DNA of 64,000 bases from Bacteroidetes bacterium UBA6221 (GCA_002421685.1 DISB01000006.1:33443-97442), one strand, 5' to 3'. Positions 33,386 through 42,780 are shown, counted from the first letter of the stretch. Program-made: numbers and translations. The notes: a model not told the origin generated them from the sequence alone.

Positions 33386-35239
33386 TTATTTATACTTTCC
33401 TTTAACTCCTTTGAAGTAGGCAATAGTCATATCGTAGTCCGGAAAAATATCCTTAAATGGCTCTGCTAACTCCAATAACTCTACTATTCTTGCTGATAAA
33501 GTCGAAGCACATTCTTGCTTGTCAAATTCTGAGAATGTATCAATATTATCGATTTTATTATATTTCGCTATCAGTTTGTTGATACGTTCAATATGAGAGT
33601 TAATCACATTCATCAAGCCTGTATCTTGCAATTGTTTAAAGGCTGATTCATCAGCATTTGCGTAGGCCTTCTTTAATTTTTCAATTTGTTCTTGAGTGAA
33701 TGAGGTTATTTGCGTGAAATTTGCTAAAATACCTATTGCGGCTGCTATACTTTCAAACATTTCTTCTTCTTGTTTTAGTTGTTCGTTTTTTAGTTTCTTC
33801 AAGTTCAGACATGATTGATAATCCAAATAGGCCATGTTATTTCCGTTGGTTATCAATTCATTTTTGAGATACTCATTGACCTGTTTAGTACTTGTCCATT
33901 GCCCGTCAATAATTTGAAGGGGTGTATTGAAAATAAACAATTCTTTACAATTCGCTACAGTCACAGGTTCTTTTTCACTGAATGTTGAGTAAAACGTCAA
34001 ATCAGTTTTACTTAAAGCAGTATCCGTAGGTGTTTTTTGTTTAAGTAGCTCATGAAATAACATCGAACTTGACCGCTCAACCACATAATAGCCTACAATT
34101 CCAGGTTTGTTGTCCCAATTTGTGCAATATATCGCCAGTACCTCATCTTCAAAATCATTTAGCTCGTGTTCTATTCCGTAACTCGGTTTAGAATCGTCAT
34201 CTGTAGCCAAACCTCTATCTAACTCTCTAGCGATGCCAAATAGGTAGTAAGTTAAACTTGGCTTCATTGCATACCTTAATATCTCTTCCTTCTCCAGTAC
34301 CGTTACGATTCCTCCTACATCGGAGGTTGTGAAAGGAATATTTAATGACGACAGTTTCCCTCCAGCAATCTCCATAATTTCATGCCTATCAAAATGAATA
34401 AATCCATTTTCCGAAAGTTTCTTTTTTTGTTGTCTTGACAATGGAAATTCAGACAAAACAAGTTTGAGATATGGACCGGAACAATGCCGAGAAGTTATAA
34501 ACAAGATATCGTCATCAATTTCATTAGACTCCTCCAATATCCATAGGGTGCCTTTTAATAACTTACTACTGCCGATTTTATTTGCTGAGGAAAATGCCGG
34601 AGAAAAAGATTTACTTTTGAAAGTTATATATTCAATATTATTATCGTAGTCTACAGCAATACTTTCGCATGGAATAAATTGTTTTAGCAGCCATAACCCT
34701 AACTTTGTAGTATTAAATGGATCTCCATAAAATTTGTCACCAATTGTTCGCTCCAATATACATACTAGAATAGTAGGATTATTGTACCTTTCACGTAAAG
34801 CCACCAACCGGAAGTTATACTCTAAAAATAAGGATACTAACTCATGTTCGGCTTGGGGGATCTCAATTTCAATTTTTTCGATATTACGGATTTCACAAAA
34901 ACGAATTGCCTTTGCGATCAAAGTATGTGCATGTCTCTTTGATTCGGGCAGAATAAGATTTTTAAGCTCAATTGAATTTTGGTATTTAGATAGTTTCAGA
35001 AATACACATCCAATTAATTCATGAGAAGGGTTTTCCCCTTCTTGGAAGAAAGTATCAAAAACACCAAATACAACTCGTTCTAATGATGCAATATCGTTTA
35101 CTGCCTTCTTTAACCATTCGTTATGGCTTCTGTAGTATTTTGCAGCAGTGCGATTATTTTTACAGAAGTCATGAAGTAATTGTTCTTCGCTACGACGAAT
35201 TCTCCTAAATAATATTTTTTGTGTTAGCCTTCGGGTCAC
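33386..35239 (-). CDS. Large protein with degenerate GNAT-like N terminus, unknown function
   Basis: A 617-residue protein starting at GTG 35239, two bases after the upstream stop. Residues about 30-170 have the strand-helix order of a GNAT acetyltransferase (ELIGCVFLKLSKYQ, then LPESKRHAHTLIAKAIRFCE, then LFLEYNFRLVALRERY), but the acetyl-CoA P-loop Q/R-x-x-G-x-G/A is not conserved. Residues 190-460 are a mixed alpha/beta region without a family I know, and 460-600 form a coiled-coil tail (KLKNEQLKQEEEMFESIAA). It is AT-rich, like the other cargo. Together with the small CPSCG protein it forms a two-gene operon in a defence-rich island, which suggests an undescribed conflict system; this is inference. 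Confidence 0.6.
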   Translation of the reverse strand: MTRRLTQKILFRRIRRSEEQLLHDFCKNNRTAAKYYRSHNEWLKKAVNDIASLERVVFGVFDTFFQEGENPSHELIGCVFLKLSKYQNSIELKNLILPESKRHAHTLIAKAIRFCEIRNIEKIEIEIPQAEHELVSLFLEYNFRLVALRERYNNPTILVCILERTIGDKFYGDPFNTTKLGLWLLKQFIPCESIAVDYDNNIEYITFKSKSFSPAFSSANKIGSSKLLKGTLWILEESNEIDDDILFITSRHCSGPYLKLVLSEFPLSRQQKKKLSENGFIHFDRHEIMEIAGGKLSSLNIPFTTSDVGGIVTVLEKEEILRYAMKPSLTYYLFGIARELDRGLATDDDSKPSYGIEHELNDFEDEVLAIYCTNWDNKPGIVGYYVVERSSSMLFHELLKQKTPTDTALSKTDLTFYSTFSEKEPVTVANCKELFIFNTPLQIIDGQWTSTKQVNEYLKNELITNGNNMAYLDYQSCLNLKKLKNEQLKQEEEMFESIAAAIGILANFTQITSFTQEQIEKLKKAYANADESAFKQLQDTGLMNVINSHIERINKLIAKYNKIDNIDTFSEFDKQECASTLSARIVELLELAEPFKDIFPDYDMTIAYFKGVKGKYK

Positions 35240-35241
35240 GG

Positions 35242-35523
35242 TTAAGCTGTTCTTTTCCGCTTTATTTGGGTGAATATAGCATCAGGGTAATCACGCCAAA
35301 TTGTTTTTTTTAGCTTGTGCAATCCCGTTTTGCCGCAGCTTGGACACTGCAATTCAAGATCCATAATACAATTCGTTGCAGTTGTGGAATTGATTTCATT
35401 GATGATTTTTCTACTGCCGCCAAAGTTGCGCTTAACTACTGACTTGAAGTCAGAACAATCTGACGAAGTTGAAGCCACGGAACGTTCAATAATAACAGTA
35501 TAAATACGTAATTTTTCTTTCAT
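35242..35523 (-). CDS. Small protein with one CxxC motif, partner of the GNAT-like gene
   Basis: A 93-residue protein with a C-terminal CPSCGKTGLHKLKK segment. One Cys pair is seen here; an upstream Cys (TNCIM) and a Ser/Cys-rich N terminus may complete a metal site. It begins the two-gene operon that continues with the 617-residue protein two bases later. Function unknown. Confidence 0.55.
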   Translation of the reverse strand: MKEKLRIYTVIIERSVASTSSDCSDFKSVVKRNFGGSRKIINEINSTTATNCIMDLELQCPSCGKTGLHKLKKTIWRDYPDAIFTQIKRKRTA

Positions 35524-35759
35524 GTTTGTTAACTGATTTACATTTTAAAGATTAGGAAATTACAAAATAAGAATTCTATGCTGAAAAATGAAAAATGTAA
35601 TATATTATTTGCAAACCCTTGATTGAATACTCGTTATTTATATATCATTGCATGTTTTTTTGCTCGTCTGGAGATACCAATACTGGGTTGGTACTAAGTC
35701 TTTAATAACTTATTGCTTACGGTTGGTCACAATACTTCCCAAGCTAACATTTCGCCTTT

Positions 35760-36146
35760 CTACGCTGTCTTTTTTTCAATCATAGCAACCTCATTGACAA
35801 CGGCGCCGCCTTTATCTTCTGTGCTATTATAACGCTTATCGGTAATGCGAATATATTTCGGTATTTGCGCCACCAGTTCATGAAACAAACCATCCAGCCG
35901 AACGCCCTTTATTTCAACTGTATGGCTGGTAAATTCCATGACAATGGTATTCTTCGCCGCATCATAGCTTTGCGTCACCAGGTAACTATAATTAAATGAC
36001 TGCATCCTGTTTTGAGGCCATACAAACACGATATGGCGCACATGACCGGATGAGGGATATTGATCTGTGGTCTTATCAACGTCCCCTTGTTCCGTGCTGT
36101 GGTTGTCTTTGAAGTCGTCGAACTTCAGCTTAAAATCCCGGTTCAT
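35760..36146 (-). CDS. Hypothetical protein coupled to the relaxase gene
   Basis: A 128-residue protein with a Lys/Asp-rich N terminus and a compact beta-rich core. Its start overlaps the end of the relaxase gene by 17 bases, so it is translated from the same message and probably has a role in mobilisation. No motif is recognised. The gap 35524-35759 after the GNAT-like operon holds no gene. Confidence 0.65.
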   Translation of the reverse strand: MNRDFKLKFDDFKDNHSTEQGDVDKTTDQYPSSGHVRHIVFVWPQNRMQSFNYSYLVTQSYDAAKNTIVMEFTSHTVEIKGVRLDGLFHELVAQIPKYIRITDKRYNSTEDKGGAVVNEVAMIEKKTA

Positions 36147-38907
36147 AGTCTTCCAGGCTATCTGTTGGTTGAATAATCATATCCTTGTTTGTATTTAAAT
36201 CCGGGTGAGGGGTATCCGGTGTTATCGACGGCAGCACCCCCTTTTGCCGTTGTTGTATCAATACATGCTCCATGTGAAAGTCCAGATTGTCTTTTACCAG
36301 TTCCATCGCGCCGGTACGGTCACCTTGCTTTAAGGCGTAGTCGAGCAAGGCTTCTTTATCATCTGTGTATATGCGCACCTTTTCCCGGGCGCGGGACACC
36401 GACACGTAAAACTGCTTCGCATTGGTCGCAGGGAAGGTGGCAGCAGGTTGAGCAATGAAGATATCATCCACGGTTTTGCCCTGGGCTTTGTGAGAAGTCA
36501 CGCAATGTGCGTAGGCGATATTGCCAAAATCACTATCAATATGATGGTGAATCTTGCCTTTAGGGTTTTGCAGCACAATTCCGTTTTTACGGCTGACCGA
36601 TACCACCTCGAACACCAACCCGCTATCCAGTCGTTGTTTCTGCCTGTCAAACCCGTTGCGGGTAATCATCAATTTATCACCTTTGGCAACAGGAATAACG
36701 GAATGCCTGTACACATCGAACTGCTCCGGCTTTTCCAGGTCCAGCTTCGCTTTCTCGCCTTTGGGATTGGTAAGGACAACGTCCCTTTGCTCCACGCTGT
36801 CAATTACCCAGGCGCTGCCGCGCCTGATGCCTTTTTGGTTCTGGTTTAACTGCACCACCATCCCGGGCCTCATGTTGCGGCTGTCTGATTTTTCCGCTGC
36901 CGTCCAGCCATAGCTTTTATAGCTGCTGGCTTCTAACTGCCGTTTGCCGACCATGCCGGCATCCTTTAGTGCTTCGCGGATTTTTTCATTCACCTTGTCG
37001 CCGACCTGGTGGGTCGGGGCGATTATCAGCACATCCTTGCCCTCTTTCAGTGAGGCCATATAGTCACCGATCAAAGCTGCGAACGGGTTGGCCGGGTCAG
37101 CTTCCCGTATCGCCCCGATACTTTCCAGTTGCGTGAATCCCGCCAGTATATCCCCTTTAGACAGGTCAGCCACCGCCTGCCGGTAGGCTTCATCTTTCTG
37201 TCGGTAGATTTTATCGACCTCGGCAACCTTTATCCCGCCGACGGTGTTTAATATCCTTAACGCGTCCCCGCGTACCACACTGGCATGCTGCCTGGTGTCA
37301 CCGCCCAATATCAGGCGGGCATTTTGGTTTGTGGCTACCTCCAGCAATGCAGCCATATCCTTCGTGCCGAGCATCCCGGCCTCATCCACCCATAAGACCT
37401 GGTCTTTGACCTGCTGCTGCAGGTCTGCGCTTGCCAGGAATTTTGCCACCGTTTCCGCATCCCTAAAGCCTTCATCCCTTAAAACCCCTCTGGAAGCCCT
37501 GGAGGTAGGGGCGACAAACAGCACCCGCTTCCCGGCATCATTGATATGCTGCACCGCTTCTTTCGTCAGGGTGGTTTTACCCGCACCCGCAGCGCCCCGC
37601 ACAATGGACACGCGGTCGGTGGTGCTTAGGATATGCGCAATGGCCACGCCCTGCTGTCCATCCGCTGTGATGGCCGGGAGCTGCGCATACAATGGCGCAA
37701 AGCGGTTGCGCCCCGCATTGGCCAGTTGCACCATGCGCTGCTCTTCGCGCAGCACCTCTTTAGTGGTGCATAACAGGTTGCCGCCTTCCTGCACTTGAAT
37801 GATGCGCCTGTCATCTTCCAGCCCCGCCAGAATCGCTTCGGCGCTCACACCTGCGCCGATGCTATGGTGGATGGCGGTTGCCGCCAGCTTGTTGAACGGC
37901 ACTACCGATGCCCGTTCAAAATGATGCGCCAGGCTATAGTTAATGCAATCCTGTGCTGTCAGCCCTGGTTGATGGAGCGTTTTATCTTTTCCGGGGAGGT
38001 AACGTACAGGTGGGTTGTCGACCGCTGTTCTGCCTTGACCTGATTGTATAATCTGGCTGCGCCATTCGGCTTTCAGTTCAGCCATGCTTAATCCTGATTG
38101 TTTTTTCGCCCGGGTTCGTGCGCCGAGTTCACTAAGCTCTTTGGCATCGGTAATGCCTTTTTCTTTGGCCATGCGCCCGATCTCATCGGTACGCTTGGAA
38201 AACATTGCAATTACCTCTTTAGGGATGCCCTCCACCTCAAATGACTTTTCCGTCGGGCTCACCCGATACCCCAATTCGACAAGTTTATCTGCCAGCCGTT
38301 TGTGAAACATGGTTTTGAAATAGGGGATTTCTTTATTGATTTCCCGGAATTTCCCTGCCTTCTGCCTTTTCTCTGTTTCATCCCAGGTCATGTTAAACAC
38401 AAAGCAATGGGCATGAAGGTGCGGGTCAGGGGCGAACCCTTCGACAGGACGAGCCGTCTGGTGGATAAAGTCTGCCCAGAGCAGCTCGCCAGTCTTTCGG
38501 TCTTCGTAAACGCCGCCCTTGCGTACCCGCACCCTTGCATGAGCCTCCATGTCCTGCATGGTTGCCGCTACGCAAGTGCGGAAAGCATCCAGGATATGAT
38601 TGTCCTTTGCCAGTGCATGAAGCACAGACACGGATTTAGGAACGTGGAAATTTATATCGTAGCCGATTTTTCTTTCCTTTTTGGTGCGCGGGGTGAGGGG
38701 TTGCCCGGTGGCGGGATGGCGGTTCTCACACAAGGCAAAAAACGCCTCGCGTGTTACTGCGCCCCTAATGCCCAGCCGTTTTGACAGGCGGCCCTGGAAC
38801 GTGCCGTTCAGCTCCTGCCCGTCGATATAGTAATCGGCTTTGGTCAACGCTTCCGTGTAATAGCTCTTCGCATGTCCTGCGGACATGCTCTGTATCATCC
38901 TGATCAT
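36130..38907 (-). CDS. MobF-family conjugative relaxase/helicase (TrwC/TraI type)
   Basis: A 925-residue protein. The N-terminal TrwC relaxase domain has catalytic Tyr16/Tyr17 (SYYTEA) and the histidine triad in DPHLHAHCF (His163, His165, His167). A RecD-like SF1 helicase follows, with Walker A GAAGAGKTT near residue 440, Walker B VDEAGM, and C-terminal SHKAQGKTVDD. It nicks one strand at oriT and unwinds it for transfer. All key residues are intact. A candidate oriT lies directly upstream (38985-39068), and a coupling ATPase gene is 2.5 kb upstream in the same direction. Confidence 0.93.
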   Translation of the reverse strand: MIRMIQSMSAGHAKSYYTEALTKADYYIDGQELNGTFQGRLSKRLGIRGAVTREAFFALCENRHPATGQPLTPRTKKERKIGYDINFHVPKSVSVLHALAKDNHILDAFRTCVAATMQDMEAHARVRVRKGGVYEDRKTGELLWADFIHQTARPVEGFAPDPHLHAHCFVFNMTWDETEKRQKAGKFREINKEIPYFKTMFHKRLADKLVELGYRVSPTEKSFEVEGIPKEVIAMFSKRTDEIGRMAKEKGITDAKELSELGARTRAKKQSGLSMAELKAEWRSQIIQSGQGRTAVDNPPVRYLPGKDKTLHQPGLTAQDCINYSLAHHFERASVVPFNKLAATAIHHSIGAGVSAEAILAGLEDDRRIIQVQEGGNLLCTTKEVLREEQRMVQLANAGRNRFAPLYAQLPAITADGQQGVAIAHILSTTDRVSIVRGAAGAGKTTLTKEAVQHINDAGKRVLFVAPTSRASRGVLRDEGFRDAETVAKFLASADLQQQVKDQVLWVDEAGMLGTKDMAALLEVATNQNARLILGGDTRQHASVVRGDALRILNTVGGIKVAEVDKIYRQKDEAYRQAVADLSKGDILAGFTQLESIGAIREADPANPFAALIGDYMASLKEGKDVLIIAPTHQVGDKVNEKIREALKDAGMVGKRQLEASSYKSYGWTAAEKSDSRNMRPGMVVQLNQNQKGIRRGSAWVIDSVEQRDVVLTNPKGEKAKLDLEKPEQFDVYRHSVIPVAKGDKLMITRNGFDRQKQRLDSGLVFEVVSVSRKNGIVLQNPKGKIHHHIDSDFGNIAYAHCVTSHKAQGKTVDDIFIAQPAATFPATNAKQFYVSVSRAREKVRIYTDDKEALLDYALKQGDRTGAMELVKDNLDFHMEHVLIQQRQKGVLPSITPDTPHPDLNTNKDMIIQPTDSLEDYEPGF

Positions 38908-38984
38908 ACGTCTTGTAATGCTTATCCCTCATCCTGTTGTTCAGTGCCTGTCCCTGATTCGGCAGCGCAGTAAAACACAGGAGG

Positions 38985-39068
38985 GCTGTGCTTAGGTCAA
39001 CTTTCTGATTTCATATATAACCATATAAGAATTACTATCAGACTTTTCCCCTAAGCACAGCTTAGGGG
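38985..39068. other. Candidate origin of transfer: overlapping inverted repeats upstream of the relaxase gene
   Basis: GCTGTGCTTAGG (38985-38996) is the exact reverse complement of 39050-39061. The latter also forms a second perfect hairpin by itself, CCCCTAAG/CTTAGGGG (39048-39055 with 39061-39068). The two structures exclude each other. The location between the relaxase start and the preceding gene, with AT-rich sequence between the arms, fits an oriT, but a transcription-attenuation role is equally possible. No nic site can be assigned. Confidence 0.45.
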
Positions 39069-39069
39069 C

Positions 39070-39840
39070 TTATCTGACCACCTGCGGTTCTTCCTCGTCC
39101 ACGATTTCAGCTTCCATATAATCCTCGTAGAGCTTCTCCCTGGTGCTTTTGTCTTTGGGTCTTTTAGCGTGAAATTCAAAGCCCCGTTGAGAGGGTATAT
39201 CGTTGACGAAAATGTTGTACATATCCTCGTTACAGATCATTTCATCTATCTTATCCATCACGAACTGGTCGGCGATATAATAAGCGGCAGTATAGCCCAA
39301 TGAGTAAATAACAGCACAGGTGATAAACAGCCAGCCAAGCGGTTGCTGCAATATTGTCAGGATAACACCGGGGACAAAAAACACACCCGGCTCGATGATG
39401 GTCGCCATAAAGCGCTGGTTCTGGTTCTCCTTGCTGACCTTAAAGCGGTAGAGCCTGCGTATAGGGTTGCCTGTCGACATGCTGAACTTTTTCACATCCC
39501 AGACGGATGGAGAACGCCTGATCTCATCCCAACGCAGGTAAGCGGAATAGCAGAAATACCCCGTGTAAATATACCAGGTGCTGTAGTGCAGGAAGAGGTC
39601 TTTATATTCCACATCGCCCATATAATTGAGGTTACTGATAACGGGGACGACCAGCAGGCCTAGAGCAATTAAAATGGTCAGGACAATATTGAAATACCGT
39701 TCGCCCATGTTTTCACGGGTAATAACTTCGATTGGTACCCTGAAGACGAAGGACAATACCAGGAACATACTTAATAAGCCTTTTTTGATCGTGGCGGGCC
39801 TGCCAAAGGCTTCCTTGTAATACGTGTTGCGTTTTTTCAT
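39070..39840 (-). CDS. Membrane protein of the mobilisation region
   Basis: A 256-residue protein with four or five hydrophobic helices (about residues 20-40, 50-70, 85-105, 150-190) and a charged cytoplasmic tail ending in a Glu-rich stretch. It lies between the coupling ATPase gene (12 bases upstream) and the relaxase. Since the coupling ATPase here lacks its own membrane segment, this protein could be its membrane anchor. That is inferred from order and topology. Confidence 0.65.
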   Translation of the reverse strand: MKKRNTYYKEAFGRPATIKKGLLSMFLVLSFVFRVPIEVITRENMGERYFNIVLTILIALGLLVVPVISNLNYMGDVEYKDLFLHYSTWYIYTGYFCYSAYLRWDEIRRSPSVWDVKKFSMSTGNPIRRLYRFKVSKENQNQRFMATIIEPGVFFVPGVILTILQQPLGWLFITCAVIYSLGYTAAYYIADQFVMDKIDEMICNEDMYNIFVNDIPSQRGFEFHAKRPKDKSTREKLYEDYMEAEIVDEEEPQVVR

Positions 39841-39852
39841 TTGTGTATGTTT

Positions 39853-41400
39853 TTAAAGTGAGAATTTCTGGTTGAAGCTGATGGTCTTGAAATTGGCATC
39901 TTTAGCCACCTGTTTGCCTTGGGTATGCAGGACGCCATCCACGAGAAAGTTATTGGCCTTGGAGCCGGTGCGTAAGGACACGAATGCTTCCGGGCGAATG
40001 ATATGTTCGAGGTCATAGCTGTAAGAGGCCGAGGTGGAGAACTCTCCGGCAATCGTCCTGGAATGCTGGTCCCGTTTAAAATAGGCCTGTCCTACCAGGT
40101 CCGAGGCGTATTTGTTGGTTTCTATATCTGCGTTGGCATGGAATACTTTGGTGCCTAACGTGCCGAGGAAGCTTTTTACCTTATGGTCGGAGGTGGCACC
40201 GCCGCCCATATTGGCAAAATAGTTAGGCAGGTTCTGGGAGATATAGACGGTAGCGATCCGGCTGCTTCTGGCGGTGGCCTGGTAGGCGGCGTCATGTTCA
40301 TGCAGGAAATTCTGTGCTTCATCCGCCCAGAGGAATACCGGCCTTGCATCAGGGGTGATGCGCCTGCGCTCCATCGCCCGTTGCCAGACATACTTAAACA
40401 TGATCTGCGCATCCTGTCCCATTTTGTGATAATCCTTAACGGGCAGGTTCAGCAGGATGATCTTCCCTTTCAGGCAGTCTTCGGGGGTAAAATTGGACGG
40501 GTATCGGCAAAACATGGAGTAGGTGGGTTCCCTGAGCAGGTTGTATAAAAAGCCGATCAGGTTGAACTCGATGATTGCCCTGGTCTTTTCCGCAAGGTTC
40601 TTAAAACTGTCCCTGAAGAAGTTTTGAATAAACCCCATCAGCCGGACATCGGGCAGGTGTTCCGAAGCCAGTCTTGTAAATTCTATATTTGATTGAATAT
40701 GGCGCAGTTGATCCATTGAGACTTTTTTCCAGGCTTCCACTTGCTGCCGGGTTTTATCCATGGCCGCATCATAGGCGACCTGGAATGGTTTGGGCGGTGA
40801 GGGTGTCGTGTCTGTTTGCGGTTGCCCTTGTTGTGGTGCAACTGGTTGTTGCACGATGATTTTACGTGGCGCGGATTGGGCGATCTCGTAAAGCAGCTGC
40901 ACGGTAACTTTGCCGTAGGCCAGCAGGCAGAGGTCAATCGTATTAGCGAGCAATAAGTCTAGTGCGTCTTCCCAGAAACTGTCTTCCTGTCCCCGGCCTG
41001 TTTTTTCACGGGAGGCATTGATGACCGTTTTAAGCACCTGGACCAGGTTCAGGGTAATGGCTTTGTCACTGCCTGCAATGGTCGATTCATATTCCATGAA
41101 GTTGAAGTGATACCCTGCGCCGGGTTCAACGATAATCAGGTCATTCAACCGTCCTGCCTGTTTACAGTATTCCTGCCAGAGTGCTTTTTCATCGTGCTTG
41201 GCGGTAAGCACCAGGCCACCAAAACCATTGGATAAGTATTTTAGGGCGAAGTACCTGCCTGAGCCGGAGGTTTTGCCGGAGCCAATACCGCCAAATATCT
41301 GTAAGCCTTCAACGGCGTCCCGGATGGTCCATGACGAGCTGTAACCAGGAGAGGATAAATCCATCAGCGGTTTATCCAGGTCAATGGGTGCGTTAGCCAA
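39853..41400 (-). CDS. Type IV coupling protein (TraG/VirD4-like ATPase)
   Basis: A 515-residue RecA-fold ATPase with Walker A GGIGSGKTS (residues 37-45), Walker B FLWADEAQNF (residue about 350) and the downstream ARSSRIATVYISQNLPNY segment typical of coupling proteins. A Gln/Pro-rich insert lies at about residues 190-210. There is no N-terminal transmembrane domain, so it belongs to the soluble subgroup. It delivers the relaxase-DNA complex to a mating pore that must come from another element. Confidence 0.9.
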   Translation of the reverse strand: MANAPIDLDKPLMDLSSPGYSSSWTIRDAVEGLQIFGGIGSGKTSGSGRYFALKYLSNGFGGLVLTAKHDEKALWQEYCKQAGRLNDLIIVEPGAGYHFNFMEYESTIAGSDKAITLNLVQVLKTVINASREKTGRGQEDSFWEDALDLLLANTIDLCLLAYGKVTVQLLYEIAQSAPRKIIVQQPVAPQQGQPQTDTTPSPPKPFQVAYDAAMDKTRQQVEAWKKVSMDQLRHIQSNIEFTRLASEHLPDVRLMGFIQNFFRDSFKNLAEKTRAIIEFNLIGFLYNLLREPTYSMFCRYPSNFTPEDCLKGKIILLNLPVKDYHKMGQDAQIMFKYVWQRAMERRRITPDARPVFLWADEAQNFLHEHDAAYQATARSSRIATVYISQNLPNYFANMGGGATSDHKVKSFLGTLGTKVFHANADIETNKYASDLVGQAYFKRDQHSRTIAGEFSTSASYSYDLEHIIRPEAFVSLRTGSKANNFLVDGVLHTQGKQVAKDANFKTISFNQKFSL

Positions 41401-41510
41401 AATAAAAGTTGTTCAGGTGGTTTTCGATGATATTACGGCAGCAATGATAAAAATTTGATGGTTCAACCGCAATCCGTGAATAATGCCCCCTTGCTTCGTG
41501 AAAAATACCC

Positions 41511-41539
41511 TGATAAGCGTTGAGCATTATTGCTTATCA
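41511..41539. promoter_or_regulatory. Inverted repeat between divergent mobilisation genes
   Basis: TGATAAGC (41511-41518) and GCTTATCA (41532-41539) lie in the 168-base divergent intergenic region between the coupling ATPase gene and the gene at 41569. It is a good candidate for an operator controlling both directions. Confidence 0.45.
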
Positions 41540-41568
41540 TACCGCCCAAAATCCTAAATTTTGGAACT

Positions 41569-42192
41569 ATGGCGGGACGTATGCCCAAAGAAATGCAGGA
41601 GTTATTGGCGCGGGTTGAAAATCCTGATGAGATCAGGCGTGTCCAGTTATTGTGGAACGACTATGTTGCGGCCAATGATAACTACGAGCTGACTTACCCG
41701 CAGCAATTTGCCAATATCGTTGATGGTAACCGCAGGTTCGGGCAGAATAAAACCATCCCCACACCAGCCGAGCAGTTGCGCCAGTATGAAAGCCTGGTCA
41801 TGGCTGAGATCAATGACCTGATACAGGAGCAGGAACTCGAAAAGGAAGAGCTATATGAGCTGGAGGATAAGCAGGAACCGGAAAGACCGGCGGAGGAAAA
41901 CAGGATAGAGCAGTTCAGGCTGAGTTTTGACGATATGAAGCGCACGGAAGAACAACAGGCATTGCAGGGTAGGGACATCGACCAGTCCCAGGAACTGGGC
42001 ATTACCTGGCTCAAAGAATGGGAACGAGATCAGCAGGCGCAGCAGCCATCAAAAGATAACGTCCCGGGCAAGGAAACGCCGAAGCAACCTGATGAGCTCA
42101 AGCTGACTTTTGATGACAGGGATAACCCGAGCCAAGACGACTATGGCATCGAACCGGAAGAACCCGATATGGATGAACGCGCTTACGGTTAG
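41569..42192 (+). CDS. Acidic hypothetical protein of the mobilisation region
   Basis: A 207-residue protein with very high Glu/Gln/Asp content and long low-complexity stretches (EQELEKEELYELEDKQE). Repeated short motifs FRLSFDD and LKLTFDD occur near residues 120 and 185. The relaxase-linked protein at 35760 begins with a similar KLKFDDF motif, which suggests a shared docking peptide. The ATG at 41569 is chosen over an in-frame TTG at 41530 that lies in the inverted repeat. Divergent from the coupling ATPase gene. Confidence 0.6.
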   Translation: MAGRMPKEMQELLARVENPDEIRRVQLLWNDYVAANDNYELTYPQQFANIVDGNRRFGQNKTIPTPAEQLRQYESLVMAEINDLIQEQELEKEELYELEDKQEPERPAEENRIEQFRLSFDDMKRTEEQQALQGRDIDQSQELGITWLKEWERDQQAQQPSKDNVPGKETPKQPDELKLTFDDRDNPSQDDYGIEPEEPDMDERAYG

Positions 42193-42480
42193 CTATTCTT
42201 TATCAGGGGCAATATCATCTTTGTTCATGTCCTGCTCCGGTATAATCTCGTCATATCCGTTTTTGTCAGGCTCCAGCCAGGGGATGCGCAACACTTGTTC
42301 CCGTTCCATCTCATATTGTTTGCTGCCGGCTTTAAAACCGTTCGCCCGGTCAGAGGAAACGTTTTCCAGTGAACGGGCAACTGTTTCTGCAAATTGCGGC
42401 ATCTGCTCCCGCAGGAGATACCCCTCATTAAACCCTTTCAGGTAGTCGGCTTCCGGTTCCTGTAAAAAATCCTGTTCCAT
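42193..42480 (-). CDS. Small acidic hypothetical protein
   Basis: A 95-residue protein with the recurring Gly/Phe/Asn pattern DYLKGFNEGYLL and NGFKAGSKQYEME, seen in small proteins of Bacteroidota elements. Its start directly follows the stop of the HTH gene (no gap), so the two are co-transcribed. The stop abuts that of the convergent gene at 41569. Confidence 0.6.
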   Translation of the reverse strand: MEQDFLQEPEADYLKGFNEGYLLREQMPQFAETVARSLENVSSDRANGFKAGSKQYEMEREQVLRIPWLEPDKNGYDEIIPEQDMNKDDIAPDKE

Positions 42481-42780
42481 TTAGAATGTGTTTTCGGCGT
42501 GTTGTTCAAGATAAGCGTGAATGGAATCACGGTCGTATAAAATAATGCGCTTCTCCGGTTGGGAAAAACGGATTTTACCTTCGTTACGCATTTTTTGCAG
42601 CGTGGTCTTTGATTTGATATTCAGCAGCTTCATGGTCTCTTCCTGGCCCATCCATTTTGGGGAGGCGGCAGGCGCTGTTGCTTTCAGCCGGGTAACCACT
42701 TCTTCTATCAGCGTGTAAAACGCAGGTTCTTCAAGGCAGATAACTTGCATGGATGAATGGTTTGCAATAAAGATATTCAA
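42481..42780 (-). CDS. Helix-turn-helix protein (excisionase/HTH_17 type)
   Basis: A 99-residue protein. The C-terminal 60 residues form an excisionase-type winged HTH: KWMGQEETMKLLNIKSKTTLQKM, then the wing IRFSQPEKRIILYDRDSI. A later Met at 42750 is a possible start. It probably regulates the mobilisation genes or assists excision. Confidence 0.78.
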   Translation of the reverse strand: MNIFIANHSSMQVICLEEPAFYTLIEEVVTRLKATAPAASPKWMGQEETMKLLNIKSKTTLQKMRNEGKIRFSQPEKRIILYDRDSIHAYLEQHAENTF

